A program made the position numbers and the translations under genes. From NCBI GenBank assembly GCA_963733395.1, contig CAVTCZ010000019.1, forward strand, positions 372,001 through 436,000: 64,000 bases of DNA, written 5' to 3'. How positions within the stretch are numbered: the stretch's first letter is position 1; each line of letters begins with the position of its first letter. Positions 36,739 to 48,255 of this stretch are shown piece after piece. Origin of the DNA: JADKAV01 sp963733395 (GTDB lineage: Bacteria > Actinomycetota > Actinomycetes > S36-B12 > UBA10799). Under the pieces are notes generated by a model. That model did not search any database and was not told the DNA's origin. It saw only the letters and a program-made list of their open reading frames with translations.

Positions 36739-37381
36739 TCCCGGAGCCCGGCGCCGTGTAGCCGATGGCGCGCAGTCGTCGGAAGGCGCGCACCACCACG
36801 TTGTCGGAGTGACCGCCGGCGGCCACCCGGCTCTGGCGGCGGCGCCAGTTCAGTTGCACCCAGCCGAACCACACCGCGGTCAGGAACACGTCCCAGATCA
36901 TCAGTCCGAGCCAGTAGGTGTCCAGCAGGGTCAGCGGGATCTCGTCGAATGACCGGACGAACGGTTCGAACCCGGTCAGCCCGCCGCCGATGATGACGTA
37001 GCCGAGGATGGCGATGGGTACCGCCTTGGCCAGTTCGTGGGCGATCTCTTCCTTGATATGCGCCAGCAATCGGGCACCCCCGATGACTGCAGTGGTGGCG
37101 ATCACGATCTGCGTGCCGCTGCGATCGCGAGCGGCGGCCGCCAACAGCGTCATCAGCACGAGCATCCAGAAGCCGACGATGAATGGCGTGGTCAGCAGGT
37201 AGCGCACGACACCGGCCCACGTGGCAAGCGGCGGATCGTCCTGGCGGCGGATCACCGGCAGCCTCGGGTGCTGCATGGTCCGGTAGGCCAGCCACAGCAA
37301 AGTGGCCAACAGGGCCATGCCGACGGCATACAGGACGACGTCGAGCGCGTGCCCCGCTTCCAGGTTCAGGTCGACGGTCAT
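36719..37381 (-). CDS. Multi-helix membrane protein of unknown function
   Basis: A 220-residue integral membrane protein with about five helices (ALDVVLYAVGMALLATLLWL; TTPFIVGFWMLVLMTLLAA; IAILGYVIIGGG; YWLGLMIWDVFLTAVWFGWV). No family recognised. The ATG at 37381 fits the first helix. It ends by overlapping the DUF4190 gene tail to tail, without room for a terminator, so antisense interference between the two is possible. Confidence 0.65.
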   Translation of the reverse strand: MTVDLNLEAGHALDVVLYAVGMALLATLLWLAYRTMQHPRLPVIRRQDDPPLATWAGVVRYLLTTPFIVGFWMLVLMTLLAAAARDRSGTQIVIATTAVIGGARLLAHIKEEIAHELAKAVPIAILGYVIIGGGLTGFEPFVRSFDEIPLTLLDTYWLGLMIWDVFLTAVWFGWVQLNWRRRQSRVAAGGHSDNVVVRAFRRLRAIGYTAPGSGINGPGG

Positions 37382-37491
37382 GGCCTCTAGTCTGTTGGCC
37401 GGGCCGACCCGGTGCGCGCCCGGCCGAACCTCGATCCGCCGTAGCGTAACGAAGATCACCTCGGTTGCGGTGGATTTGGGGGGAACCCCCT

Positions 37492-37521
37492 TTGACCCGG
37501 TCAACTGCCATGAGGTACCGT
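37492..37521 (+). promoter_or_regulatory. Promoter of the str operon
   Basis: TTGACC (37492-37497), an 18-base spacer and TACCGT (37516-37521) form a good sigma-70-type promoter about 255 bases upstream of rpsL. GGGGGGAACCCCCT just before it is a palindrome that could bind a regulator. Confidence 0.65.
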
Positions 37522-37527
37522 TTTGAA

Positions 37528-37775
37528 GTGTGTCTGGGACGTCCGGACACCGCAGTCAGTCACCTACGAGCCAACCGTCGCAGGCCGAAAAGGCCGGCGG
37601 GTTGGCTTGCGCTGCGAGCGCAAGGTGCTGACCCCGACCCCCAAACTGGTCGTGTGGCATGCGGATCACTCCGCGACACGCCCGACCGCGGGGGTCGGAG
37701 GAACCGGACGAAACGGACATGCGGCACCACCCCCGGTGCCACGACTGAACCACCGATCGAAAGAGCGGAGACGTA
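37528..37775 (+). promoter_or_regulatory. Long untranslated leader of rpsL
   Basis: No gene seen. GCCAACC (37571) pairs with GGTTGGC (37601) around an inner GGCCGAAAAGGCC hairpin. A long structured leader before rpsL is compatible with translational feedback, but this is not shown. Confidence 0.45.
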
Positions 37776-38150
37776 GTGCCCACGATCCAGCAGTTGGTCC
37801 GCAAGGGCCGGCAGGACAAGGTCGCCAAGAACAAGACCCCTGCGCTCAAGGGAAGCCCGCAGCGCCGTGGGGTCTGCACGCGTGTCTACACGACCACCCC
37901 GAAGAAGCCGAACTCCGCGCTGCGCAAGGTCGCCCGTGTGCGCCTGACCAGCCAGATCGAGGTCACCGCGTACATCCCCGGCGTGGGTCACAACCTGCAG
38001 GAGCACTCGATCGTGCTCGTCCGCGGCGGTCGTGTGAAGGACCTCCCCGGTGTGCGCTACAAGGTCGTGCGCGGGGCGTTGGACACCCAGGGTGTGAAGA
38101 ACCGCAAGCAGGCTCGTAGCCGCTACGGCGCGAAGAAGGAGAAGGCCTGA
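37776..38150 (+). CDS. rpsL: 30S ribosomal protein S12
   Basis: Decoding-centre protein, 124 residues. KTPALKGSPQRRGVC and TTPKKPNSALRKVARV carry the two lysine regions where streptomycin-resistance changes occur; both are wild type. GTG start. It opens the str operon (rpsL-rpsG-fusA-tuf); its stop overlaps the rpsG start. Confidence 0.98.
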   Translation: MPTIQQLVRKGRQDKVAKNKTPALKGSPQRRGVCTRVYTTTPKKPNSALRKVARVRLTSQIEVTAYIPGVGHNLQEHSIVLVRGGRVKDLPGVRYKVVRGALDTQGVKNRKQARSRYGAKKEKA

Positions 38151-38620
38151 TGCCACGCAAGGGACCCGCTGCCAAGCGCCCGGTGGTCGTTGACCCGGTG
38201 TACACATCGCCGCTGGTCACCCAACTGGTGAACAAGGTTCTGCTGGACGGCAAGAAGAGCACCGCCGAGTCGATCGTCTACGGCGCGCTCGAGGGTTGCC
38301 GCGAGAAGAACGACCAGGACCCGTTGGTGACGCTCAAGCGCGCGCTGGACAACATCCGCCCGACGCTCGAGGTCCGCAGCCGCCGCGTTGGTGGCGCGAC
38401 CTACCAGGTGCCGGTCGAGGTGCGCTCCGGGCGCAGCAACACCCTGGCCCTGCGCTGGCTGGTGACGTACGCCCGCGCCCGCCGCGAGAAGACCATGACC
38501 GAGCGCCTCACGAACGAACTGCTCGACGCCAGCAACGGCCTCGGCGCAAGCGTGAAGAAGCGCGAGGACACCCACAAGATGGCCGAGGCCAACAAAGCCT
38601 TCGCGCACTACCGGTGGTAG
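38150..38620 (+). CDS. rpsG: 30S ribosomal protein S7
   Basis: 16S rRNA 3' domain assembly protein, 156 residues, start MPRKGPAAKRPV and conserved VRSRRVGGATYQVPVEV. Its ATG shares a base with the rpsL stop, so translation is coupled. In E. coli S7 represses its own operon; no leader structure is evident here. Confidence 0.98.
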   Translation: MPRKGPAAKRPVVVDPVYTSPLVTQLVNKVLLDGKKSTAESIVYGALEGCREKNDQDPLVTLKRALDNIRPTLEVRSRRVGGATYQVPVEVRSGRSNTLALRWLVTYARARREKTMTERLTNELLDASNGLGASVKKREDTHKMAEANKAFAHYRW

Positions 38621-38632
38621 GGGCTTAGCGAT

Positions 38633-40735
<2,103 letters not shown>

Positions 40736-40848
40736 CTCCGAACGTCACGTCTCGAGGTTTGAGACACCCCACCACAAGGAAATAACGCAAGTCAACCGGC
40801 AATCCCCGCCCATCGGGGAGTCAGTCCAGAATCAATAGGAGGACCGCA

Positions 40849-42042
40849 GTGGCGAAGGCGAAGTTCGAGCGGACGAAGCCCCACGTCAACATCGGCACCA
40901 TCGGTCACATCGACCACGGGAAGACGACGCTGACGGCGGCGATCACCAAGGTGCTGCACGACAAGTACCCCGACCTGAACCCCTTCACGCCTTTCGACAT
41001 GATCGACAAGGCCCCGGAGGAGCGTCAGCGCGGCATTACCATCTCGATCGCACACGTCGAGTACCAGACCGAGGCCCGGCACTACGCACACGTGGACTGC
41101 CCGGGTCACGCCGACTACATCAAGAACATGATCACCGGTGCCGCCCAGATGGACGGTGCGATCCTCGTGGTCGCCGCCACTGACGGCCCGATGCCGCAGA
41201 CCAAGGAGCACGTGCTGCTCGCCCGCCAGGTAGGCGTGCCGAGCATCGTCGTGGCCCTGAACAAGTGCGACATGGTCGACGACGAGGAGATCCTCGAGCT
41301 CGTCGAGATGGAGGTGCGGGAACTGCTGAGCACCTACGAGTTCCCCGGCGACGACACCCCCGTGGTGCAGGTCGCTGCCTTCCCGGCGATGAACGGCGAC
41401 GAGAAGTGGGGCGAGTCGATCCTCGAACTCATGAACGCCGTCGACGAGTTCATCCCGACCCCGGAGCGCGAGATCGAGAAGCCGTTCCTGATGCCCGTTG
41501 AGGACGTCTTCACGATCACCGGTCGTGGCACCGTCGTCACCGGTCGGATCGAGCGCGGCATCGTCAAGGTCAACGAGGAGGTCGAGATGATCGGCATCCG
41601 CGAGGATTCGCACAAGACGACCGTCACCGGTATCGAGATGTTCCGCAAACTGCTGGACACCGGTGAGGCCGGCGAGAACGTCGGTCTGCTCCTGCGCGGT
41701 ACCAAGCGCGAGGACGTAGAGCGCGGCATGGTGATCTGCAAGCCGGGTTCCGTGACCCCGCACACCGAGTTCGAGGCCCAGGTCTACATCCTGAGCAAGG
41801 ACGAGGGTGGCCGGCACACGCCGTTCTTCAACAACTACCGTCCGCAGTTCTACTTCCGCACCACGGACGTGACCGGCGTCGTGACGCTGCCCGAGGGCAC
41901 CGAAATGGTGATGCCCGGTGACAACACCGAGATGTCGGTGCAGCTGATCCAGCCGATCGCCATGGAAGACGGTCTGCGGTTCGCGATCCGGGAAGGTGGC
42001 CGCACCGTCGGCGCCGGCCGGGTCACCAAGATCAACAAGTAG
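40849..42042 (+). CDS. tuf: Elongation factor Tu
   Basis: Aminoacyl-tRNA carrier GTPase, 397 residues. G1 GHIDHGKTTLTAA, G3 DCPGHADYIKNMITGAAQMD and G4 NKCDMVDDEE are intact. GTG start with AGGAGG 6 bases upstream. The 113-base gap after fusA allows a separate promoter. The only tuf in the window. Confidence 0.98.
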   Translation: MAKAKFERTKPHVNIGTIGHIDHGKTTLTAAITKVLHDKYPDLNPFTPFDMIDKAPEERQRGITISIAHVEYQTEARHYAHVDCPGHADYIKNMITGAAQMDGAILVVAATDGPMPQTKEHVLLARQVGVPSIVVALNKCDMVDDEEILELVEMEVRELLSTYEFPGDDTPVVQVAAFPAMNGDEKWGESILELMNAVDEFIPTPEREIEKPFLMPVEDVFTITGRGTVVTGRIERGIVKVNEEVEMIGIREDSHKTTVTGIEMFRKLLDTGEAGENVGLLLRGTKREDVERGMVICKPGSVTPHTEFEAQVYILSKDEGGRHTPFFNNYRPQFYFRTTDVTGVVTLPEGTEMVMPGDNTEMSVQLIQPIAMEDGLRFAIREGGRTVGAGRVTKINK

Positions 42043-42060
42043 TACCCGCATCACCCCCGC

Positions 42061-42096
42061 GGTCGGGGGTGCCGGCACCACCCGGTACCCCCGACC
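42061..42096 (+). terminator. Hairpin after tuf
   Basis: GGTCGGGGGT (42061-42070) pairs perfectly with ACCCCCGACC (42087-42096), beginning 18 bases after the tuf stop. No T tract. It separates the str and S10 operons. Confidence 0.6.
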
Positions 42097-42191
42097 CGGA
42101 ACCCAACAGAAGGTGGGGTGCTGGGGCATCGAGCCCCCGCCCCCGACCCGGAACACAACAGAAGGTGGGGTGCTGGGGCATCGAGCCCCCG
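42088..42191 (+). repeat. 52-bp tandem duplication in the S10 operon leader
   Basis: Two adjacent 52-base copies (42088-42139 and 42140-42191) differ at a single base seen (ACCCAACAG versus ACACAACAG). Each contains the small hairpin GGGGCATCGAGCCCC. The first copy shares its left end with the right arm of the tuf hairpin. It lies 46 bases upstream of rpsJ. Confidence 0.9.
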
Positions 42192-42236
42192 CCCCCCAAG
42201 CAACGACAGCGGCGAGAAGAAGAGGAAACCAGCGCC

Positions 42237-42545
42237 ATGGCGGGACAGAAGATCCGCATCAGGCTCAAGGCCTACGACCACGAGGTCATCGACAAATGGG
42301 CGAAGACCATCGTGGACACCGTTTCGCGCACCGGCGCCAAGGTCGCCGGTCCTGTGCCGCTGCCGACGGAGAAGAACGTGTACTGCGTCATCCGCTCGCC
42401 GCACAAGTACAAGGACAGTCGCGAGCACTTCGAGATGCGCACGCACAAACGACTCATCGACATCCTGGATCCGACCCCGAAGACCGTGGACTCGCTGATG
42501 AAGCTTGACCTGCCGGCCGGTGTCGAGATCGAGATCAAGCTGTAG
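42237..42545 (+). CDS. rpsJ: 30S ribosomal protein S10
   Basis: 102 residues; also the NusG-partner in transcription-translation coupling (NusE). Conserved KIRIRLKAYDHEVID, GPVPLPTEKNVY and SPHKYKDSREHFEMRTHKRL. First gene of the S10 operon; upstream is the duplicated leader. Confidence 0.98.
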   Translation: MAGQKIRIRLKAYDHEVIDKWAKTIVDTVSRTGAKVAGPVPLPTEKNVYCVIRSPHKYKDSREHFEMRTHKRLIDILDPTPKTVDSLMKLDLPAGVEIEIKL

Positions 42546-42555
42546 GACGCCACTG

Positions 42556-43203
42556 ATGAAGACGACAACTCGCAAAGGGCTGCTGGGCACCAAGCTCGGC
42601 ATGACCCAGGTATGGGATGAGAACAACCGGATCGTTCCGGTCACCGTCATCGAGGCCGGCCCCTGCGTGGTCACCCAGGTCCGTACCCCCGAGACCGACG
42701 GCTATTCCGCGGTCCAGTTGGGGTTCGGCGCCATCGACCCGCGCAAGGTGAACAAGCCCGACGGTGGGCACTTCGCCAAGGCCGGCGTCACGCCGCGCCG
42801 GGATCTCGTCGAGATCCGCACCGAGGACGCTAGCGAGTACACCCTCGGGCAGGAACTGAAGGCCGACACGTTCGAGCCGGGTGCCGTGGTCGACGTGACC
42901 GCGACCTCCAAGGGCAAGGGCTTCGCCGGTGTCATGAAGCGGCACGGCTTCCACGGCCTGCGCGCCTCGCACGGTGTGCAGCGCAAGCACCGCTCGCCGG
43001 GCTCGATCGGTGGCTGCGCCACCCCGGGCCGGGTGTTCAAGGGTCTGAAGATGGCCGGACGTATGGGGTCCGACCAAATCACGACCCAAGGGCTGACCGT
43101 GCAGTCGGTCGACACCGAGCGCAACCTGATCCTGATCAAGGGCGCGGTTCCCGGGCCCAAGGGTGCGCTGGTGCTGATCCGCGATGCGGCGAAGGGGCAG
43201 TGA
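42556..43203 (+). CDS. rplC: 50S ribosomal protein L3
   Basis: Early 23S assembly protein, 215 residues, with GLLGTKLGMTQVWDE at the start and HGVQRKHRSPGSIGGCATPG in the extended loop. It follows rpsJ by 10 bases and precedes rplD by one. Confidence 0.98.
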   Translation: MKTTTRKGLLGTKLGMTQVWDENNRIVPVTVIEAGPCVVTQVRTPETDGYSAVQLGFGAIDPRKVNKPDGGHFAKAGVTPRRDLVEIRTEDASEYTLGQELKADTFEPGAVVDVTATSKGKGFAGVMKRHGFHGLRASHGVQRKHRSPGSIGGCATPGRVFKGLKMAGRMGSDQITTQGLTVQSVDTERNLILIKGAVPGPKGALVLIRDAAKGQ

Positions 43204-43204
43204 C

Positions 43205-43903
43205 ATGACGTCGATTGAGATCAAGACTCCGACCGGCAGTGGTGCCGGCAGCGTGGAGTTGCCCGCCGAGGTGTTCAACGTGCAGGTCAACGTGCCGTTG
43301 ATCCACCAGGTCGTGGTGGCCCAGCTGGCTGCCGCCCGACAGGGCACGCACAAGACGAAGACCCGCGCCGAGGTGGCCGGTGGCGGCCGCAAGCCGTACC
43401 GGCAGAAGGGCACCGGCCGGGCCCGTCAGGGTTCCGTGCGCGCCCCGCAGTTCGCCGGTGGTGGTGTCGTCCACGGCCCGACCCCCCGCTCCTACGAGCA
43501 GAAGACGCCCAAGAAGATGAAGGCCGCAGCCTTGCGCTCGGCCCTGTCCGACCGGGCGCGCGCCGACCGCGTGCACGTGATCACCGCTCTGGTCGACGGG
43601 GACACCCCCTCGACGAAGTCGGCGCTGGCCGCACTGCGCGCCGTCACCGACGCCGCGGCCGTGCTGCTGGTGGCCGAGCGCAGCGATGACGTCACCTGGC
43701 GCTCGCTGCGCAACGCCCCCGAGGTGCACCTGCTGTCCCCGGACCAGTTGAACACCTACGACGTGCTCGTCAACGACGACGTCGTGTTCACGCAGGCCGC
43801 CTTCGAGCAGTTCCTGGCCGGGCCCCGCGCGGGTGCGTCGGCCAAGGCCACCGCCACCTCCACCGAGGCCGAGGCGGCTCACGCTGAGGAGGAGTCCGCA
43901 TGA
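43205..43903 (+). CDS. rplD: 50S ribosomal protein L4
   Basis: 232 residues; conserved loop GTHKTKTRAEVAGGGRKPYR and RARQGSVRAPQFAGGGV. The C-terminus carries a non-conserved alanine/glutamate tail ending AHAEEESA. In E. coli L4 autoregulates the S10 operon through its leader. It overlaps rplW by 4 bases. Confidence 0.97.
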   Translation: MTSIEIKTPTGSGAGSVELPAEVFNVQVNVPLIHQVVVAQLAAARQGTHKTKTRAEVAGGGRKPYRQKGTGRARQGSVRAPQFAGGGVVHGPTPRSYEQKTPKKMKAAALRSALSDRARADRVHVITALVDGDTPSTKSALAALRAVTDAAAVLLVAERSDDVTWRSLRNAPEVHLLSPDQLNTYDVLVNDDVVFTQAAFEQFLAGPRAGASAKATATSTEAEAAHAEEESA

Positions 43904-44199
43904 GGATCGCAGACCACCGCGACGTCCTGCTGGGACCGGTGATCTCGGAGAAGTCCTACGGACTGCTCGACGAGAACAAGTACACCTTCATGGTGCGTCC
44001 GGACGCGAACAAGACCGAGATCAAGATCGCCGTCGAGAAGGTCTTCGGCGTGAAGGTGATCGGTGTGAACACCCTGAACCGTGCCGGCAAGCGCGTGCGG
44101 ACCCGTTCTGGCTACGGCCACCGGGCCGCATCCAAGCGCGCTGTCGTGACGGTCGCCGAGGGTGACCGCATCGACATCTTCGGCGGACCGGTGAGCTGA
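43900..44199 (+). CDS. rplW: 50S ribosomal protein L23
   Basis: 99 residues at the exit tunnel, docking site for trigger factor and SRP. Typical DVLLGPVISEKSYGLLDENKY and RTRSGYGHRAASKRAVVTV. Confidence 0.97.
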   Translation: MRIADHRDVLLGPVISEKSYGLLDENKYTFMVRPDANKTEIKIAVEKVFGVKVIGVNTLNRAGKRVRTRSGYGHRAASKRAVVTVAEGDRIDIFGGPVS

Positions 44200-44209
44200 G
44201 GGATACGAC

Positions 44210-45046
<837 letters not shown>

Positions 45047-45058
45047 GGGAACACGTAG

Positions 45059-45343
45059 ATGCCACGCAGTTTGAAGAAGGGCCCGTTCGTCGACACCCAC
45101 CTCATGAAGAAGGTCGACGAGCAGAACGACAAGGGCACCAAGGCGGTCATCAAGACCTGGTCGCGCCGCTCGATGATCGTGCCGGCGATGCTCGGTCACA
45201 CGCTCGCGGTGCACGACGGCCGCAAGCACGTGCCGGTGTTCATCACCGAGAACATGGTCGGCCACAAGCTCGGCGAGTTCGCCCCGACGCGTACCTTCAA
45301 GGGTCACGTCAAGGACGACCGCAAGGCCAAGCGCGGCCGCTGA
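45059..45343 (+). CDS. rpsS: 30S ribosomal protein S19
   Basis: 94 residues; MPRSLKKGPFVDTHLMKKV and GRKHVPVFITENMVGHKLGE are canonical. 12 bases after rplB. Confidence 0.98.
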   Translation: MPRSLKKGPFVDTHLMKKVDEQNDKGTKAVIKTWSRRSMIVPAMLGHTLAVHDGRKHVPVFITENMVGHKLGEFAPTRTFKGHVKDDRKAKRGR

Positions 45344-45381
45344 CACGACAACGAAGAACGAAGCAGAAGGCAGGGATAGCG

Positions 45382-45741
45382 ATGGAAGCCAGGGCCTGTG
45401 CACGGTATGTGCGCGTGACGCCCATGAAGGCGCGTCGGGTAGTCGACCTCATCCGGGGTCTGCCCACCGCCGAGGCGCAGGCGATTCTGCGATTCGCCCC
45501 GCAAGCGGCCAGCGAGCCGGTGGGGAAGGTGCTCGACAGCGCCATCGCGAACGCCGCCAACAACCACAGCCTCGACCCGAACGACCTGTTCGTGTCGGAG
45601 ATCTATGTCGATGAGGGTCCGACCATGAAGCGCTTCCGCCCCCGGGCGCGCGGATCGGCGAACCGGATTCGCAAGCGTACGAGTCACATAACAGTGGTCG
45701 TGGCGTCGCGCACAGCGACAGCGACCGAAGGGAAAGGGTGA
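45382..45741 (+). CDS. rplV: 50S ribosomal protein L22
   Basis: 119 residues; RVTPMKARRVVDLIRGL at the start and the tunnel-lining beta hairpin near KRFRPRARGSANRIRKRTSH. It overlaps rpsC by 4 bases. Confidence 0.97.
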   Translation: MEARACARYVRVTPMKARRVVDLIRGLPTAEAQAILRFAPQAASEPVGKVLDSAIANAANNHSLDPNDLFVSEIYVDEGPTMKRFRPRARGSANRIRKRTSHITVVVASRTATATEGKG

Positions 45742-46592
45742 GCCACGTGGGTCAGAAAGTCCACCCGCACGGGTTCCGGCTAGGTATCACGAGTGAATAC
45801 GTGACCCGCTGGTTCACCGACAGCACCAAGCCAGGTCAGCGCTACGCCGACTACGTCGCCGAGGATGTCAAGATCCGCCGGCTGCTGTCGGAGGGCATGG
45901 AGCGCGCAGGTATCTCGAAGGTGGAGATCGAGCGCACCCGTGACCGGGTCATCATCTACATCCACACCGCCCGGCCGGGCATCGTCATCGGCCGTAAGGG
46001 TGCGGAGGCCGAGCGGCTGCGGGCCGAGCTCGAGAAGCTCACCGGCAAGCAGGTGCAACTGAACATCCTCGAGGTGAAGAACCCGGAGGTCGACGCACAA
46101 CTGGTCGCCCAGGGCATCGCCGAGCAGCTGTCCAGCCGCGTCTCCTTCCGGCGTGCGATGCGCAAGGGCATGCAGTCCGCGCAGCGGGCCGGTGCCCAGG
46201 GCATCCGGGTACAGGTATCCGGGCGCCTCGGCGGCGCGGAGATGAGCCGCACCGAGTTCTACCGCGAGGGTCGGGTCCCGCTGCACACGCTGCGGGCGGA
46301 CATCGACTTCGGGTTCTACGAGGCGCGCACCACCTTCGGCCGGATCGGCGTGAAGGTGTGGATCTACCACGGCGAGGTGTCGACCGACCGGACCGAGCGG
46401 GAGCAGCAGCGGCAGGCGCGACTGCAGCGTTCCGGTTCGCCGGGCCGCGGCCGCCGTGACCGCGAGGGCCGTGGCCGTGGAGATCGCGGAGACCGTGGCG
46501 ACCGTGGCGACCGCGGTCCCCGCAACGCCGAGCGGGAGACTGCGGCCCCGGCCGAGGCTCCCGTAGAGACCCCGGTTGCGACGGAGGCCTGA
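45738..46592 (+). CDS. rpsC: 30S ribosomal protein S3 with long charged tail
   Basis: 284 residues against roughly 210-230 in compact homologues. The KH domain (RPGIVIGRKGAEAERLR) and C-terminal domain (FGRIGVKVWIYHGEV) are normal. From about residue 215 follows an Arg/Gly/Asp low-complexity tail with four RGD steps (GDRGDRGDRGDRG), then Ala/Pro/Glu-rich sequence. GTG start at 45738; GTG at 45747 is an alternative. Confidence 0.97.
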   Translation: MSHVGQKVHPHGFRLGITSEYVTRWFTDSTKPGQRYADYVAEDVKIRRLLSEGMERAGISKVEIERTRDRVIIYIHTARPGIVIGRKGAEAERLRAELEKLTGKQVQLNILEVKNPEVDAQLVAQGIAEQLSSRVSFRRAMRKGMQSAQRAGAQGIRVQVSGRLGGAEMSRTEFYREGRVPLHTLRADIDFGFYEARTTFGRIGVKVWIYHGEVSTDRTEREQQRQARLQRSGSPGRGRRDREGRGRGDRGDRGDRGDRGPRNAERETAAPAEAPVETPVATEA

Positions 46593-46593
46593 G

Positions 46594-47013
46594 ATGTTGA
46601 TTCCACGCAGAGTGAAGCACCGCAAGCAGCACCACCCGAAGCGCAGCGGTATGGCCAAGGGCGGCACGAAGGTCGCCTTCGGCGACTGGGGCCTGCAGGC
46701 CGTCGAGCCGGCGTACGTGTCCAACCGGCAGATCGAGGCGGCCCGTATCGCCATGACCCGCCACATCAAGCGTGGCGGCAAGGTCTGGATCAACATCTAC
46801 CCGGACCGCCCGCTGACGAAGAAGCCGGCTGAGACCCGGATGGGTTCCGGCAAGGGCTCGCCCGAGTGGTGGGTCGCCAACGTCAAGCCGGGCCGGGTCA
46901 TGTTCGAGCTGACCTACCCGAATGAGCATGTCGCGCAGGAGGCACTGCAGCGCGCAGCCCACAAGCTGCCGATGAAGTGCCGCATCGTGCGGCGCGAGGT
47001 GAGTGAGGACTGA
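46594..47013 (+). CDS. rplP: 50S ribosomal protein L16
   Basis: 139 residues; MLIPRRVKHRKQHHPKRSG start, PLTKKPAETRMGSGKGSPE loop near the peptidyl-transferase centre. Its stop shares one base with the rpmC start. Confidence 0.98.
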   Translation: MLIPRRVKHRKQHHPKRSGMAKGGTKVAFGDWGLQAVEPAYVSNRQIEAARIAMTRHIKRGGKVWINIYPDRPLTKKPAETRMGSGKGSPEWWVANVKPGRVMFELTYPNEHVAQEALQRAAHKLPMKCRIVRREVSED

Positions 47014-47237
47014 TGGCTGCTACGAAGACAGAAGAGTTGCGGCTGCTGAGCAGCGACGACCTGGTGGCCCGGCTGAAGGAGAACAAGGAGGAGCTGTTCA
47101 ACCTCCGGTTCCAGTCCGCCACCGGTCAATTGGAGAACCACGGCCGCCTGCGCGCGGTGAAGAAGAACATCGCCCGTATCTACACGGTCATGCGTGAGCG
47201 CGAGTTGGGCATTACGAATGACGAGGTCGTCGCATGA
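47013..47237 (+). CDS. rpmC: 50S ribosomal protein L29
   Basis: 74 residues; two-helix protein with ELFNLRFQSATGQLENHGRL and KNIARIYTVMRERE. It overlaps rpsQ by 4 bases. Confidence 0.96.
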   Translation: MAATKTEELRLLSSDDLVARLKENKEELFNLRFQSATGQLENHGRLRAVKKNIARIYTVMRERELGITNDEVVA

Positions 47238-47522
47238 GTGAGCAAGTGATCCCCGAGGACTCCGTGCAGCCGCGCGGATTCCGCAAGGTCCGTGCAGGGC
47301 CTGGTTGTCAGCGACAAGATGGACAAGACCGTCGTGGTCGCCGTCGAGGACCGGTTCAAGCACCCGCTGTACGGCAAGGTCGTCCGGCGCACGAGCCGGT
47401 TGAAGGCGCACGACGAGAACAACGAGTGCGGCGTGGGTGACCGCGTCGAGCTGATGGAGACCCGTCCGACCTCGGCCACCAAGCGGTGGCGGGTCGTGAA
47501 GGTCCTCGAGAAGGCGAAGTAA
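47234..47522 (+). CDS. rpsQ: 30S ribosomal protein S17, one extra base in sequence
   Basis: About 95 residues once corrected. The start frame gives MSEQVIPEDSVQPRGFRKVR and then nonsense; the next frame supplies the S17 core from GLVVSDKMDKTVVVAVE to RVVKVLEKAK. Deleting one G near 47294 gives a continuous RKVRQGLVVSDKM. S17 is essential or nearly so, so a sequence error is much more likely than a pseudogene. Confidence 0.9.
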
Positions 47523-47524
47523 CC

Positions 47525-47893
47525 ATGATCCAGCAGGAATCCCGAGTCAAGGTCGCGGACAACACCGGCGCCAAGGAGCTGTTGTGCATCCGCGTGCTCG
47601 GCGGCTCCGGCCGCCGGTACGCCGGCATCGGCGACATCATCGTCGCCACCGTCAAGGACGCGATCCCCGGCGGTTCGGCCAAGAAGGGCGAGGTCGTGAA
47701 GGCCGTCGTGGTCCGCACGACCAAGCAGAAGCGCCGTCCGGACGGGTCGTACATCCGCTTCGACGAGAACGCCGCGGTGATCCTCAAGGCCGACGGCGAG
47801 CCGCGCGGAACCCGCATCTTCGGCCCGGTCGGTCGCGAGCTGCGCGACAAGCGGTTCATGAAGATCATCTCGCTGGCACCGGAGGTTTTGTGA
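47525..47893 (+). CDS. rplN: 50S ribosomal protein L14
   Basis: 122 residues; MIQQESRVKVADNTGAKELL and GTRIFGPVGRELRDKRFMKI are canonical. First gene of the spc-type block; its stop overlaps rplX by one base. Confidence 0.98.
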   Translation: MIQQESRVKVADNTGAKELLCIRVLGGSGRRYAGIGDIIVATVKDAIPGGSAKKGEVVKAVVVRTTKQKRRPDGSYIRFDENAAVILKADGEPRGTRIFGPVGRELRDKRFMKIISLAPEVL

Positions 47894-48255
47894 TGGCAGG
47901 CGTGAAGATCCGCAAGGGTGACACCGTCCAGGTGATCTCCGGCAAGGACAAGGGCATCACCGGCCGCGTGCTGGTGGTCGACCCCGACACCCACCGGGTG
48001 ATCGTCGAGGGCGTGAACCGCGTCGTCAAGCACGTCAAGGTGGGCCAGGGCGACCGTGGCGCCAAGACCGGTGGCTTGGTCCACACCGAGGCGCCGATCA
48101 ACATCTCCAACGTGATGCTGGTCGACAGCGACGGCAAGGCCACCAAGGTGGGCTCGCGTCGCGAGGCCGTCGAGAAGCGGCGCGCCGACGGCACCACCTA
48201 CGAAGGCACCCGGCGGGTGCGGGTCGCCCGCCGCACAGGTAAGGACATCGAATGA
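47893..48255 (+). CDS. rplX: 50S ribosomal protein L24
   Basis: 120 residues; KOW motif KKGD-type segment KIRKGDTVQVISGKDKG and NRVVKHVKVGQGDRGAK. It overlaps rplE by 4 bases. Confidence 0.97.
   Translation: MAGVKIRKGDTVQVISGKDKGITGRVLVVDPDTHRVIVEGVNRVVKHVKVGQGDRGAKTGGLVHTEAPINISNVMLVDSDGKATKVGSRREAVEKRRADGTTYEGTRRVRVARRTGKDIE

Noticed and set aside
47234..47522. rpsQ as a true pseudogene
   Set aside because: The whole S17 sequence continues in the next frame after one base; an essential gene in an intact operon argues for a sequence error.
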